Below the pieces are notes generated by a model. It was not told the DNA's origin. It searched no databases and saw only the letters and a program-made list of their open reading frames with translations. Shown piece after piece: positions 11,047 through 22,994 of a stretch of DNA of 64,000 nucleotides; position 1 is the first letter of the stretch; every line of letters starts with the position of its first letter. The translations under genes and the position numbers were made by a program. The DNA comes from Triops longicaudatus (Eukaryota; Arthropoda; Branchiopoda; Notostraca; Triopsidae): contig JAGQDJ010000064.1 in assembly GCA_022885665.1 (NCBI GenBank), forward strand, positions 1 through 64,000, given 5' to 3'.

Positions 11047-14000
11047 TCTCTTAGGACTTATATACCTCGTATTTTAGCGCAAAACATTACGTCCAACATA
11101 TCAGAACTTAAGTTGCAATCGTATGTCAAGCTTCCGGTGTTGTGATTTATTCCTTAAGTAGAAAAAGAACTGCGGGGATGTAAAGATGAGCTGGCAGCAT
11201 TGTTAATGTAAATCACACTATTTAACTAACGAACCTCAAAGTACAACTCAGCAACGAATTTAACGTCAGCTAGCAGAGTACAAGAAAGGAAAAGTGTTCA
11301 TAAGGAGCACTTTCTAATGTCAATGGGAAAAACCTCTTTTCTTAATTGTTGGGTAATTTGAATCAGATTTCTCTTGTACGTTTTCGGCCCTAAAAAAATC
11401 TTCATAGTTTGAATTTGTTAAAATCTTGAGGTTTAAGTTAAATGTTTCACTGTTGAATGAAAACGTAAAAAAGCATTTAAAAATGTTGTAAACAAATATG
11501 CAAAATACGTTGAAAGAGCAAATTTAGGCATTCGTTTCGGAAATAGCTTCAATCAATTTAACTTATAAATACATTCTATCATATTATCTTATTTTTTAGG
11601 GAAAACGGCTTTGGGGATAAGTAACATGATTAAAGTACAAAAAGGGCGTAAATAGATGTAATTTGGGCACTGGACTAGAACTCAACAACTTGCACCTGTT
11701 GTCGTAGGTTACTTTACGTCCCGTAACATTTTCCTACTTCCCGTTACCTTAAGCCTAACTCATTTGTCGCGAATACCTCGGTTTTAAGCGTTTTAGAAAT
11801 TTAAAAAAAAACATCATTAATCTTTCCTGAATAGATGGTGTATTCTGTAAGACTTTTGTGGTGCTTTTTGTTGTGGTTTATCTTTTCACTGCTATCTTTT
11901 TGAATTTCCATTTACCCTATTTATTCTATACGGTGGAATCAAAAAACTGAACTCCCCACGTTTTTTGGTAGTGAAGCTACCGTACTTGTCCCATCTTCCG
12001 TTAAGCCACGCCTCCTCGCGCTTTTCAACTTGTTATAAAAGATGGTGTGATTCCACTCCTGCGATGTACTTCTTACGCTCACATGAAAGGTAGCACACCA
12101 GTAGCTTACAAACAATTTTCCCTTCTCTCTTCCCTTTTAGATCTACAAAGAAACTGAAGTTTTTAAGAAGTGCATATAAACTCGTTCTGTCTTTTCTTTA
12201 TTTTTTGAAGCTGGGAAATGCATGTGCAGTTTTAAAACCTATTATCTAGTGAACCAATTTCCTCGTTAAAAAATTGCAAAAATCTTTTGTCACTCTTAAA
12301 TGAACAGAGTGACGATAAATTTTCTGGAACAGAAGAAAGCTCTCACATTTTCAGTGTCGTGTATGTGGAATTTTTTAGAAAAGCGTCGTATTGTGATAAT
12401 TCCAACTGCGGTTTCTCGGGACAAAAGGATTACTGAAAAAACGGGAGAGAAAACTGCTGTAAGAGGAATCTAACGAAAGACAACTGAATGTGATTCGTGC
12501 AAGTGCTAAGTGAAAAAAGAGAATGAAAAGATTACGGTAAGCGTTTACACATTGAGCTAACTTCTGGGTAATTCGAACGAGTGAACATTTTACGGTGTAT
12601 TCTTTCGCTGTATTTTGACTAAGCTTAGGCTAAGAATGAGAAAGAAGTGTTACAATCCGGTTAATACTGGGTTTGTAAGTTTCTCACGTCGTGGTTGGTA
12701 CCATTCATTTGTTGGATCTGCGTGTTCGTATCCGATCAAGGTCCCATGTTTCAAAGCACTGACCTAACATACACCGCTGAAAATAAATTCGTGACATAAG
12801 CCATAGCGGAATTATGTCACAAGTAAAATTTCTTTCTCACACTAGATAAAGAGCCATTTCTACAGTAAACCAAATAGCAATGTGCGAATATATAATAATA
12901 AAAGTTGTTGGTTAAAATTCACTTAATTAATTTTGAAGGTATTTGAAAACACATAAACTAAATTTATTTAACTAATCTTTGACAACCACAAGATATACAT
13001 GCCAATAAGTAAGAGTAATTGACTTAGGAACTTTTATTCGCCATTTTTTTCTTCTTTCATTCTAGCTGTTATATCCAGTTTAATTTAATTCTCTTTAATT
13101 TTAGTTCACTTTGATTGTATCCGGTTTAGTTCTAGTTACAATAACCAGCTTTGCTCACACCGGGTAAATAAATAAACTAGGTATTTTTTTAGATCTTCAT
13201 TTTTGTTGTTGTTGTTCTGGCGTATTTTGAGGTCTTATAGGCTAGCTGCTTATGCAATCAGCATGAACCACTTGAAGCATTTTTTTCACAAGCTTAACAC
13301 GTCTGAATTGTTATATTTTACCAAGGTTGTATCCATGGAATAAGTATTTTACGCCCACGATTTTTTCTTACAAAATACCGACTTTACGGAAAAGCTCGAA
13401 AGTCCTTAATTTGCATATTACCCACGACACCCCAAAGCCTAAGTTATGGACATGACCGTGTATTTTATCATTTACTGTAAAATTCAACCATAAGTTAATA
13501 TTTTTCATTTCTTATTTATTCCTCATTACTCTGTTGTTAAGAAAAGTCGCTCTACAAAAGGTAAACAAGATTCTTACGCGTGTTTTTCTCTGCTTACGTA
13601 TACGTGGATTTTTACTTATGATCGGCACACGTATATAACGCATAGTGAAGCTTGCCTAACAGTCTCTCAAAAAAAGTGGTTTACTAAATGGGCTCGATGT
13701 TTTACTGGCCTGTATTTATTAGTACAGCACGGTGTATACTTTCCGCAACACCTCTTGCGTATCAGTGTAGTGCGCTTTTAAGATCACTGATATAGAAAAG
13801 AAAACAAAAGACAAAAGTTACGTATTGGGCAAAAACAAAAATTGTGTTTAGTCATATTAAAAGTATAACATGTATGGTCCAGAGGAAGGCATAATTGTAC
13901 CTATGCATTGCTGCACGTCCACGTACCAGTTTCTACATTTAAAGCGAAATGACTCCCCATTTAAAGATTTCACACTGCGTAGGGTTTTTCATAGAACACG

Positions 14001-14695
14001 ATTCATGCATAGCGAGACCTTCTCCATGCTAACGCAAAATTCCCCTTCTGCATGATTTACAGTAAAACTGCTTAGCTAATTATAGTTGGGCAGTAAGTTT
14101 GCTTGAAGGATACACAATCAACATAACTTCTGCCAACCCATTGCTAGTTCCAACTAACTTTGAATCCAGACATATGCTATAAAACATAAACACTTTCTAT
14201 GTACCATTCTTCTAGTTCACAACAAGGAACGCTCCAAACTTCTAGTTTCATTACCTTGCAGATTATACTGCTTTCTTTTTCATCCTGGAGGTGTTTTCGT
14301 CTTTCGTGAACCTTTTACGCATTATAGTTACAACAAGAAAATTAGGGATCCAATTTCTGGTCGACTGAAGACTTCGTGGAGAAACTTCACTACCCCTTTC
14401 TCAACCTCTCTAGTTGCTCCTCCAAGATGTGTACGACATCGCTCATGCTTTACCAAATTCGTCATGCGTTCGTGACCTACACGCAGTTCTTCTCTCCCTC
14501 CGTCAATTTTCTTTTATGAAGTGTACAAATAATCTTCCATTCGGGAAAAGTCCCGAGACAATTGCAGACACTTCCAACCGTTTCCACTTCGTCTCTCGCA
14601 TATTTCAATGTCTCCTCTTGAAAAGCTTAAACCCACGATGACTCTGTGGAAAGATCTAAAGAAAACTTGGATTAATGCGTTCATTTTCCCTGCAG
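11047..14695. other. Intergenic / 5' region of the peroxidase gene; no exon recognised
   Basis: No convincing coding exon. The missing first coding exon of the peroxidase (an ATG followed by a few codons, ending two bases into a codon) must lie here or further upstream, but it is too short to identify by eye. The frames at 13870-14055 and 14414-14641 show no family resemblance. Confidence 0.5.
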
Positions 14696-17600
14696 GACTT
14701 TCTCTGCCACTTGGTGCATACTCAGTATAGCCCACACTGTCTTGTCCTATGGGGCAGTACCTGATGGAGAAACTTTTGTTCCCTTTGTCCCTGCTACTGC
14801 GCCAGCTCCCGCTCCCCTTCCGGCGCAATTAAATGGTCAGTGTGCATTATTAATACCCAACTTGGGTAAATCGTCCCAGTATGATTATTTCAACAACATC
14901 AAGTAAGACTACGGTTTCGAGAATGTATGTAAGCATGTGCCTGACGGCGATTTTTGGGGATTTCTTTATGATCGCGTAGCCAAGGATACACGGGAACAGA
15001 CACATGCATCAGCTACGAAGCTGTGAACGCAGCTTTTTATACCGCTCAACAAAAATGGCGGCTACCGGCCGAACCAAAAGGAAAGGGGATGACCGACCAG
15101 GACATCAACGTCTTAGCTGAAGTAATCGTCGAAGCTACTAAAATTTTGGCGAAACAGTAAGTAAATTTTATTTTTATATAATTTTTATACATATAAATAA
15201 TACATAAATAATATACTTAATAACATACACAATAAAATACGAAAGCTTTAAAGTAGTACTGACTGGATTGCTGAACGAATTTTTTAAGATTATTATTCAC
15301 ACATTTCAACAGAGGTTTAAACTTAGGTTAAAAAGTCTACATTCTGAACTGGAAAGCTCGGAATTCTTTAAGGCAATTTCAAGCGCTGTTGGGCTCAGTA
15401 CATAATAAATAAATATATTCTTTGGCGATTACCAATCGCGTATAAATTTCATTCGCGAGTTTGTATTAACTGCAGAAATTTTGCTGTTAACTCTACGCCT
15501 TTCGTTTTTTTCACTGATCTTTGACTCTGAATTGCTTTCGATACTCAAGTCTTCCTCTAGTCATTTCTGTAATCTTCCAGCCAGACCTGGGTAAAATCAT
15601 CGTTAAGCGGGAACAAGTCACGAAAGTTGAATTCATTGAACTAGCTTTAACCCGTAAGAGCAATTACTCTTTTAAAGTCAAAATGTATCTTAACGTAAGG
15701 TTTAGAATCGACCTGTGCCTAGCCTTATTCTGGTGGGTTGGTTTAGAAAACGACCGACGTCGCACTTTCGATGTATTGTCGTCTTCGGCTGGTTTGGGCT
15801 TCATTCTGGTTATGACTTCAAACTTCCTCGGTTGATATCGAATTTCGTAAACATGCAGTATACATTACTTTAATTATAACAGTACTCGTGAGAGGATACT
15901 TTACCACCACACTCTTGCTTGCGGTTTTGTTGAACAACACCTGTTTTATGTTAGCATTCATCGACATAATTATTATTGTCAATTTCTGTAAGCTTTACAA
16001 CTCTACAGTTATTAAAAATAAATTTTACACACTTCTATTCTGTGTTGCACTTAGTTTCACAGCTCGATTTTTTGTTTTTTGTGATCTAGCCTTAACTTCT
16101 ACATTTAGTCGAGTCTTGACTCATCAAAAGAACGTGATTTCCATGTCTTTCGTAATTCATCAAAACTACTCCAAATCGTGGCAATGATGGTTAGAAAGCT
16201 ACCTGTTACCCAGTTTCTTCAAAGCAGCAACACTAAACGTACTCAAATACGCGGCAGTAACTTCTGAGGGAACATTTCTTTCCGGATATTATTATCAATT
16301 ATTAAGCTTTCTCTTCAATAATACGAGCTAGCAGACTACGTATTTAGCACTATTAATCAGCATGAACGCTCCAATAAACGAACTATGCTAAATACAAGTC
16401 ACTGGAAAAGAATGAAAGTTCCAACTACGACAACCTTCCCTTGGGCCATGGAGAATTTACCAATATGATGAATATAGCTCACTCAACTGTCGTGGCGTTA
16501 GCGTAACGATGTTAGCTTTTTCTAAGGGGGTTCCTGTACAGTAAAAGCAGGGGCATTGCGAGGGGATTGGGGGGTACACCCCCCAATAATTGATCAAAAG
16601 CCGATTCGGGAACGAAGTGTCCAACTCGATTCAGTAAAATCATCAAATACAGTCGGTGTAATTAAGGCTCCCCGCATGAAAACATCCTCGTGACGCCCCT
16701 GAGTGAATGAAATCCTTTTATCGTTAACATAAGTGACTATTACTTTTGTAGTAATTTGCAATCAAACGTTTATTTTCTGAATGGCAAAAACACACAATTT
16801 TTCTTTACGCAGGTATGGTTTACCGCGAGACGTAATTCATAACGGTCTTCCTCTCATTGACACCCGCAAAACTGTCATCGACCGTTACTGCCCCGCCTAC
16901 CTCAAGTACCCAAAATGCGACATCCAGCGCTACCGTCAGCACAACGGTATGTGCAACAACCTTGAGAACCCACATTGGGGTGCCAGTCTTACAAGTTTTC
17001 GTCGCCAAATGCCCCCTAATTATGCTGACGGTAAAGTTCTCCTCCGACTTTCCTTTCCTTTTAATACTCTGGTCGTTCCAATTCTCCGTTTATGCTCTAC
17101 CCGTTATTTCCACTAGGCATAAGTGAACCACGAGCAGCCCATAACGGCGAGCCACTACCGACCACACGTTCCATTTCAGCGACCGCTCATCAGGATCTAG
17201 GTTACCATGACCATGCAGTTACCGTATTTTTAATCGCTTGGGGCCAACTTGTAGACCATGACATGACGCTCGCAGGTGTTGTCAAAGGTAATTCAGCATT
17301 TCTCATGTTGTATTTTTTCCTAAATATTAACTTAAGAAATTCCTTAACCATAAACATTTCCAATATGCCACCACAAGAATTACCCGCCAGATCTTAAATA
17401 CTTGTTGGGATTCCAGATCCTGTCACGCACCAGGACTTGTCTTGTTGCGGTGTGTCTCAGGACAAAAGCCATCCGTCGTGTTGGCCAATTGAGATTCCTT
17501 CCCGAGATAAGTTCTACTCGCTTTTCCGTCAGCAATGTATGGAATTCGTTCGTACAGCATCCAGTTTGCAACCTCGCTGCAAACTAGGTACGTGTTCGAT

Positions 17601-19922
17601 AAACGTTAACCCTTTTCGAAAGAAGATTTACGAGTCATGTTTTGGGGCTTATCTTTTTCTTGCTGCGATGTAACTTGCGACATTTCGTAAATTTAGGTCC
17701 ACGTAGTCAGCTGAACGAAATCACGAGCACGTTGGATGCCAACTTTGTATATGGGTCATCGAAAGAAAGGGCGGATAAGTTGCGAACCTTCAAGGGCGGG
17801 CTATTAAAGACGTTGCCTGCTTTTAGAGAGCATGGCTTGAAGGATCTTTTGCCGCTCCAGTTAGAGAACCCTGACGAAAACTGCATTCGCCCAGCCAACG
17901 ACATGTATTGCTTCATGGCGGGAGATATCCGCGCGAACGAACAATTGGTGTTGACTGTCGTGCATGTTCTCATGCTACGAGAACACAATCGCATTGCATC
18001 AGAACTCAGTTATATCAACCCACACTGGGACGATGAAAAACTGTACCAGGAAACGCGCCATATTGTCATCGCTTTGGTCCAACATATCACCTATAATGAA
18101 CTACTTCCCATGGTACTGGGCAAAAATTTGATGGAGCGCTATGACCTCATACTACAATCCGAAGTACGCGGGGAATCCCTTTGTTGATTCAAACAATATT
18201 AATTTGAGCAATATTATAATGTATTTTCCATAATTAATTATATAAATTATATTATAAAATATAAGTATTTATATTATACATTAAATTAGACATTTTATTT
18301 ATTAATTTGTATGGCATATTGTTCAACAGGGTTACTCGTACCGATACGATCCAAAAACGGATCCTACCGTGACGGACGCGTTTATTACTTCCGCTTACCG
18401 TTTTGGACATTCGTTACTTCCCTCAGCTATTGAACGCTGGAGTCCGAACCACAAATACGTTTGTATGGTTTCTATTTTCTATTCGATCGAATCATTTCAG
18501 AAGGCAATCATAATGAAAAGATCTTACGTCTTAGCGTCACAGCGTTTGAGTGAAATGCTTCTCCAGCCTTACAATTTGTACAAAGGTGGGCAGTGCGATC
18601 AGTACGTTGCGGGCTTAATGAACCAAGTTTGTCAAGCTATGGACGACTCTGTCACGCAAGAGGTAGCTACAATCCGCTACAAAGAAAAGTCGGTTAAACC
18701 TGGAGAGGAAATGAAAACTTTTCGTTACTGTTCCAGGTTACAAACCACTTGTTCCAAGGAACACAACAACGATGGGGATTGGATCTCGCTGCTATTAACA
18801 TGCAGCGAGGTCGAGATTTCGGTGTGCCGTCATACAACGCATTCCGCGAGTACTGCGGGTACCCCCGAGCCCATACTTGGTACGACTTGTCTGGCGTGTT
18901 TACCAATGAAACCATTAATCGCTATGCTGGAATTTACAAGTAAGTAAACCATTTCATTAACTAAATGTACAATAACAATAAAAAATTTATTTCTAGATCA
19001 CCAGATGACTTAGATTTGTGGACCGCCGGTATTTCCGAGCGTCCTCTTCCTGGTAGCATGGTAGGGCCAGTTTTTGGTTGCATTATCAGTGAGAACTTCA
19101 AGAGTCTAAGATACGGTGACCGGTTCTGGTATGAAAATTCTGGCTGGCCCAGTTCTTTCACATTAGGTATCTCTGGAACGACTTTCTCTGTGATTTTATA
19201 CCGTAACGGTTGAAAATTTTAGATCAACTTGCTGAAATCCGTAAAATGAAACTCTCTCGCATCGTTTGCGATAACACCGATCACATTGACTCCGCCCAAC
19301 TTTACGTTATGGTGTTACCCGACCATGAAATGTAATAAATTTTTTTATTATTCCTTGGAACTTTAGAAGCTAACACGAATTCTATAGAAACCCACGCGTG
19401 TCTTGCAAGAGTTCTGTTTTGCCGCGCATGGACCTTAGCAAGTGGCGAGATACCTCCAATCAAGCCCCGCCTCAAGTACCTAATGTAATTGTTATTTTCT
19501 TTTATTGTTTGGTACTCACAAATAGTCCAGAAACTTATTCACCTGTGGCTGACGATCCTTAGTAACTGTTACTTTAAAATTTTCAGGCACCCTATGGCTC
19601 AGCTGGACCGCAGTCACCTCCAATAGAGTATGTACCCTTTCAACCCCCGTTCAAACCCAGTGCACCTCTTTACAACAATGCCCCTCCGGCAGCGGCTGTT
19701 AAATTTCCCCAAGAAGTTCAGCTTACGCCATCTACTTACAACGACCCTCCCCCACTTCCACTACCAGTGTCACCGGCATACGGTCCCCATCCATCCGAAC
19801 ACGTTGTAGGTTATCGCCCCGGTCCCGCAGTAGCGCAGTACCCAGGTCCTCGGCCTTACCGAACTCGTCCATACTCTTACGGTGGAATCAAAGGTTTATT
19901 GAAGCAATTAAAGGGAAAATAA
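14696..19922 (+). CDS. Secreted animal haem peroxidase, peroxinectin/chorion peroxidase type (first tiny exon not located)
   Basis: Secreted haem enzyme that uses hydrogen peroxide to oxidise phenolic or tyrosyl substrates in matrix hardening or immunity. Exons: 14696-14902, 14980-15156, 16813-17030, 17117-17287, 17417-17587, 17697-18163, 18330-18462, 18535-18662, 18737-18939, 18997-19166, 19223-19331, 19388-19484, 19587-19922. All junctions are GT-AG and phases agree, giving 861 residues plus a missing start. The N terminus has signal-peptide character (TWCILSIAHTVLSYG), then an Ala-Pro linker. Numbering from the first visible residue: distal His248 in WGQLVDHD with haem-linking Asp247; catalytic Arg393 and haem-linking Glu396 in AGDIRANEQ; LREHNRIA; proximal His497 in AYRFGHSLL; INMQRGRDFGVPSYN. 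Spacing matches myeloperoxidase, but Gln replaces its sulfonium Met. No RGD or KGD adhesion motif was found. The last ~110 residues are a Pro/Tyr-rich tail ending in a basic GLLKQLKGK. Peroxinectin versus chorion peroxidase cannot be settled here. Confidence 0.95.
15723..15788 (+). repeat. Diverged hairpin repeat, copy B, inside a peroxidase intron
   Basis: Same orientation as copy A at 10981-11046, with the core CCGACGTCGCACTTTCGATG then TATTGTCGTCTTCGGCT. The palindrome seen in copy A is degenerate here. It sits in the 1.66-kb intron between the second and third visible exons. Confidence 0.65.
16548..16701. mobile_element. Short hAT-type MITE in a peroxidase intron
   Basis: A 154-bp non-coding element with terminal inverted repeats: left end CAGGGGCATTGCGAGG; right end, read in reverse complement, CAGGGGCGTCACGAGG (13 of 16 identical). 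The flanks carry an imperfect 8-bp duplication, AGTAAAAG on the left and AGTGAATG on the right (6 of 8). An 8-bp duplication and CAGGG ends are typical of hAT elements, so this is a non-autonomous passenger. The interior includes a G/C-run hairpin (GGGGGGTACACCCCCC). No transposase is nearby. It lies about 110 bases upstream of the next exon. Confidence 0.75.
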
Positions 19923-19923
19923 A
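19918..19923 (+). promoter_or_regulatory. Poly(A) signal overlapping the peroxidase stop codon
   Basis: A perfect AATAAA hexamer contains the TAA stop (19920-19922). If used, it gives a 3' untranslated region of only some 15-25 bases. A second AATAAA at 20066-20071 would give about 165 bases. Which one is used cannot be told from sequence. Confidence 0.55.
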
Positions 19924-19941
19924 CACAAAAGCTCCTGTGCG

Positions 19942-22894
19942 TAAATTTTAAATGTTTTATTCTCCTCCCCCACCCCCAAACAGATATATTATATTATTAT
20001 TCTCTCTACAATAATTGTCCATGGTTGTAAGAGACCTTCTCGCGTGGCCAAATGTATCGTCGGAGAATAAAATTTTTGCGAAAATAACTTTGAATTGTTG
20101 CTTATTTGCGTACCCGACACTTTCTAAGCTGGGTGATTTATTTTACTCGCTCATATTATTAGCCTACACACACAATAGATTCCATGACTTCAAGAGCTCC
20201 GTTTCTTTTGCTTTTTTCTCTGTTTTTCGCTTATTAAGGTCCCGGTCCAGCTCCGCCTTTTTACTGAATTTCATGTTAACTTTTTAAACGATTGTGCAGT
20301 AAATATAAGATATCTTATAAAAATCTTCTGACAGGAACGTAGACAAATATTATCTTCTCAGTGCATTCAGGCGCTTTTCTAAACATAATGTATTTTCAAT
20401 TTTTCTTCTGTCTAGCTCAACCACGTAAGAACGAAATACATCTTAATATTTTCAGTCGATTTTTTAAAAACCACTTATCCGATTTTTCTTTACTAAAGTG
20501 GTCGATATTGTCGATAATAAGGAAGTTTTTGAGTTAAACAAAATTTTTAAGTACTAACCCGTTCCATTAAATCCGAAAAGAAATTATAAAAACTGAAGTT
20601 GATATGGTGAGTTTTCCTTTTTTTTCTCTGACGGTAGATCTCCTGAGCAATAAATTCTATCCGAATAGGTGGTTTCAATGGAACTTGCTAGAAATGAGAC
20701 CACGTCAACAGGCCGGGACAACTTTCAACGAAGCGCTCAGTGACTTGTGATGAAATAAGGCACGAAAACTCAACTCAGAAACCAGCCTCCCCACTTAAAG
20801 TTGAACACACTGTGAACAGATAAGACTAAGTAAGTAACAGACATAGCGTTCCATGTGCGAAGAAGTGCGAACGTGAAAAGAAATTTAAGTTTTAAGTCGT
20901 AATTTCCTCTTTTCTACAGTCCTCATTTCACTTTTATTTTTTTCCTAAATCAACGGCCGTCATTTACTTGTCAGAAAAGGTTAGCTGTGTTCAGCTGATT
21001 TATACCAAGCACACCAAGAAGAAGCGAGATGATTTTTTTATATATTTATTTGTTTTTTTATTATTTTTTTTTAGTCGTTCGAAGTTGTGCCTGTGTAAGG
21101 TAGCTTTCAACGTGTACTTTAGAAACGAAAAACTCCCATATGCCATCATGGAAGTAAAAACTCAGCAGCTTATTCCATATTGGAAAATGCTCTACAGAAC
21201 TAACACTTTTTGTTTTAAGATCATTCAAAAGTTAGCCGAAATACACGGGAAAAACGAAAACAAAACGGTGTTTTTCATTTCAATCTAACCCCAGTTTACG
21301 GTAGGTTTTTACACTCAGGACTGTACAGCTGTAGGCAAAATTCACCATTAACACCAATAAGTTGAAGGCATATGACTTTTTATTTAAGTCTTCTCCCCCG
21401 AAACTACAATCAGTATCTAAAGGTCCCGGTAGGGACCTCAAAGGGTTTTCCTTCGGGTTCCTGCTGGGAACTATATTTGGTACGAGGTGACACTTTACGC
21501 CAAAAAAGCACAGATTAAATGGCAAGTTACTTTACTTTTTATCTCGATAACCGCATAAGGCAAGCTTTCCGAAATTAACGTGTACTTACAGTCAAGGCAT
21601 AGAGACTTACACACCAAATACTGCGAAGATCACCGACACTGGTGATTTTTAATTAATTTTTGTAACGTTTTACAAAACGTTGAAAATGAAAGGGACGATC
21701 AATTCGATCAAAATGTTTTATATACCATATTAACCTTTTTAATTTAACCTAAAAATCCAAAGAATTGTCATAAATAGTTATCACTGTGAACTAGGGAATG
21801 GGCTATAAACAATTCCAAGTTTTCTCGTTTTTTGTACTAAATACGCAAATTATCTGTTTTCCCTATCTTAAAGCACGGCGTGTTTTCCTGATCCTTGTTA
21901 CAAGGTAAAAATGTACCGTATCGTGCTCGCAACGATATTGTCTAAGGTACCTAAAACGCTGGATCAGCCTATATGTTCAGATATTGATCAAGGAGCAGTT
22001 CTTCACACCAAATTGCTCTGTGTGAATTCTGAAAGACACCAAAATGGCCGGTTTTATTCGTCTAATGGAGACATAAAGCAGAAGATTTATCTAAAGAAAA
22101 TATAGAGTAATAAGGAAGTTGTAAACTAGCTGTGTTTGCAAAATCGTCTACCAAAGATTCCACACAATTGGCGATAAGCGGTTTAGCTCCACGATGGCCC
22201 TACGTCTTCTGCTGCACTCTGTTATTTTATTTTAATTCTTAAACTTTGGGACAATAATAATTTTCAGTTTTCAAAAACACGTTATTCTAGGATTTTGTAA
22301 GAATTTCTTGCGTTCACATCAGAATTCGTTGACAAAGTAATCCACATTAATTTTAAGTGTGCGAATGCAACATGATAGATATTTTCGTTCTTAGCATTCT
22401 CTAGTGAAGGGTCAAGTAACTAAACTGAGCCTGACCAGCCTGTACCGCACTAGTCGCTAGAGGCCCCCAAGAACAGAAAAATCCACGAGACGCCCTTACC
22501 CTGGAATCTTTGTCTCTAAGTAGGCGGAGACTACGTTTAGACTACTCGGTTTATACGACGCACGAGCTTTCCCTTCTACCTTCAGTTGTTTGGAAACTCT
22601 TTGACGTGGTGACTGTGCATGTGCCGTTTGTGTCTCGAAAGGATAGCGACACGTTTAGTCTATCCGGGGAAGCAAAATATATATTTATTTTCGCAATTTA
22701 TTCAGCCGAAGGATTAACAGGAGTTAGCCTGCTCCATACGGGATTTTACTGCGTTTCGAGTGTTGAAGGTTATTTGAATAAAGTGCTCAGTGTTCTCGTC
22801 GCGGTTTGTTGTTTTCGTCTTGCTTTGACTGCGGATTTTGTTTGTAGTTTCGTGTGAAACTAGGGTGCGAAAAACGAAACTTGAGTCATAAGTC
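19942..22894. other. Intergenic; no gene recognised
   Basis: Lies between the peroxidase 3' end and the first proposed exon of the PH-domain gene. The frames here (for example 20968-21288 and 22510-22857) are rich in Phe/Leu/Lys from AT-rich DNA and lack splice support or motifs. The last kilobase may contain the promoter and 5' leader of the exon at 22895, but I cannot place them. Confidence 0.55.
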
Positions 22895-22994
22895 ATGGGT
22901 GTGAATGCAAATAGTTTGTTACCGCTCAGTCGCCGCAATCGGATACGTAACCCAGGATTTCCGTGTCGAGTGGAAGGTTGGCTTAATCTCTGGG
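22895..22994 (+). CDS. Proposed alternative first coding exon of the PH-domain gene (short isoform)
   Basis: Encodes 33 residues plus one base, from MGVNANSLLPLSRRNRIRN to CRVEGWLNLW. An in-frame TAA lies one codon before the ATG, which has G at -3 and G at +4. The exon ends at a near-perfect donor (GGG|GTGAGT) in phase 1. The exon at 52021 needs a phase-1 partner. Joining them gives VEGWLNLW-EGDTQV followed by NWEPYFCVLLQDEQTFTAYR. This has the usual opening of a PH domain: first strand with the Gly-Trp-Leu signature, then the second and third strands. Competing explanation: a chance frame of 33 codons. The phase match, donor quality and completion of the domain argue against it, but there is no transcript evidence. 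The implied intron is 29 kb. Confidence 0.6.
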
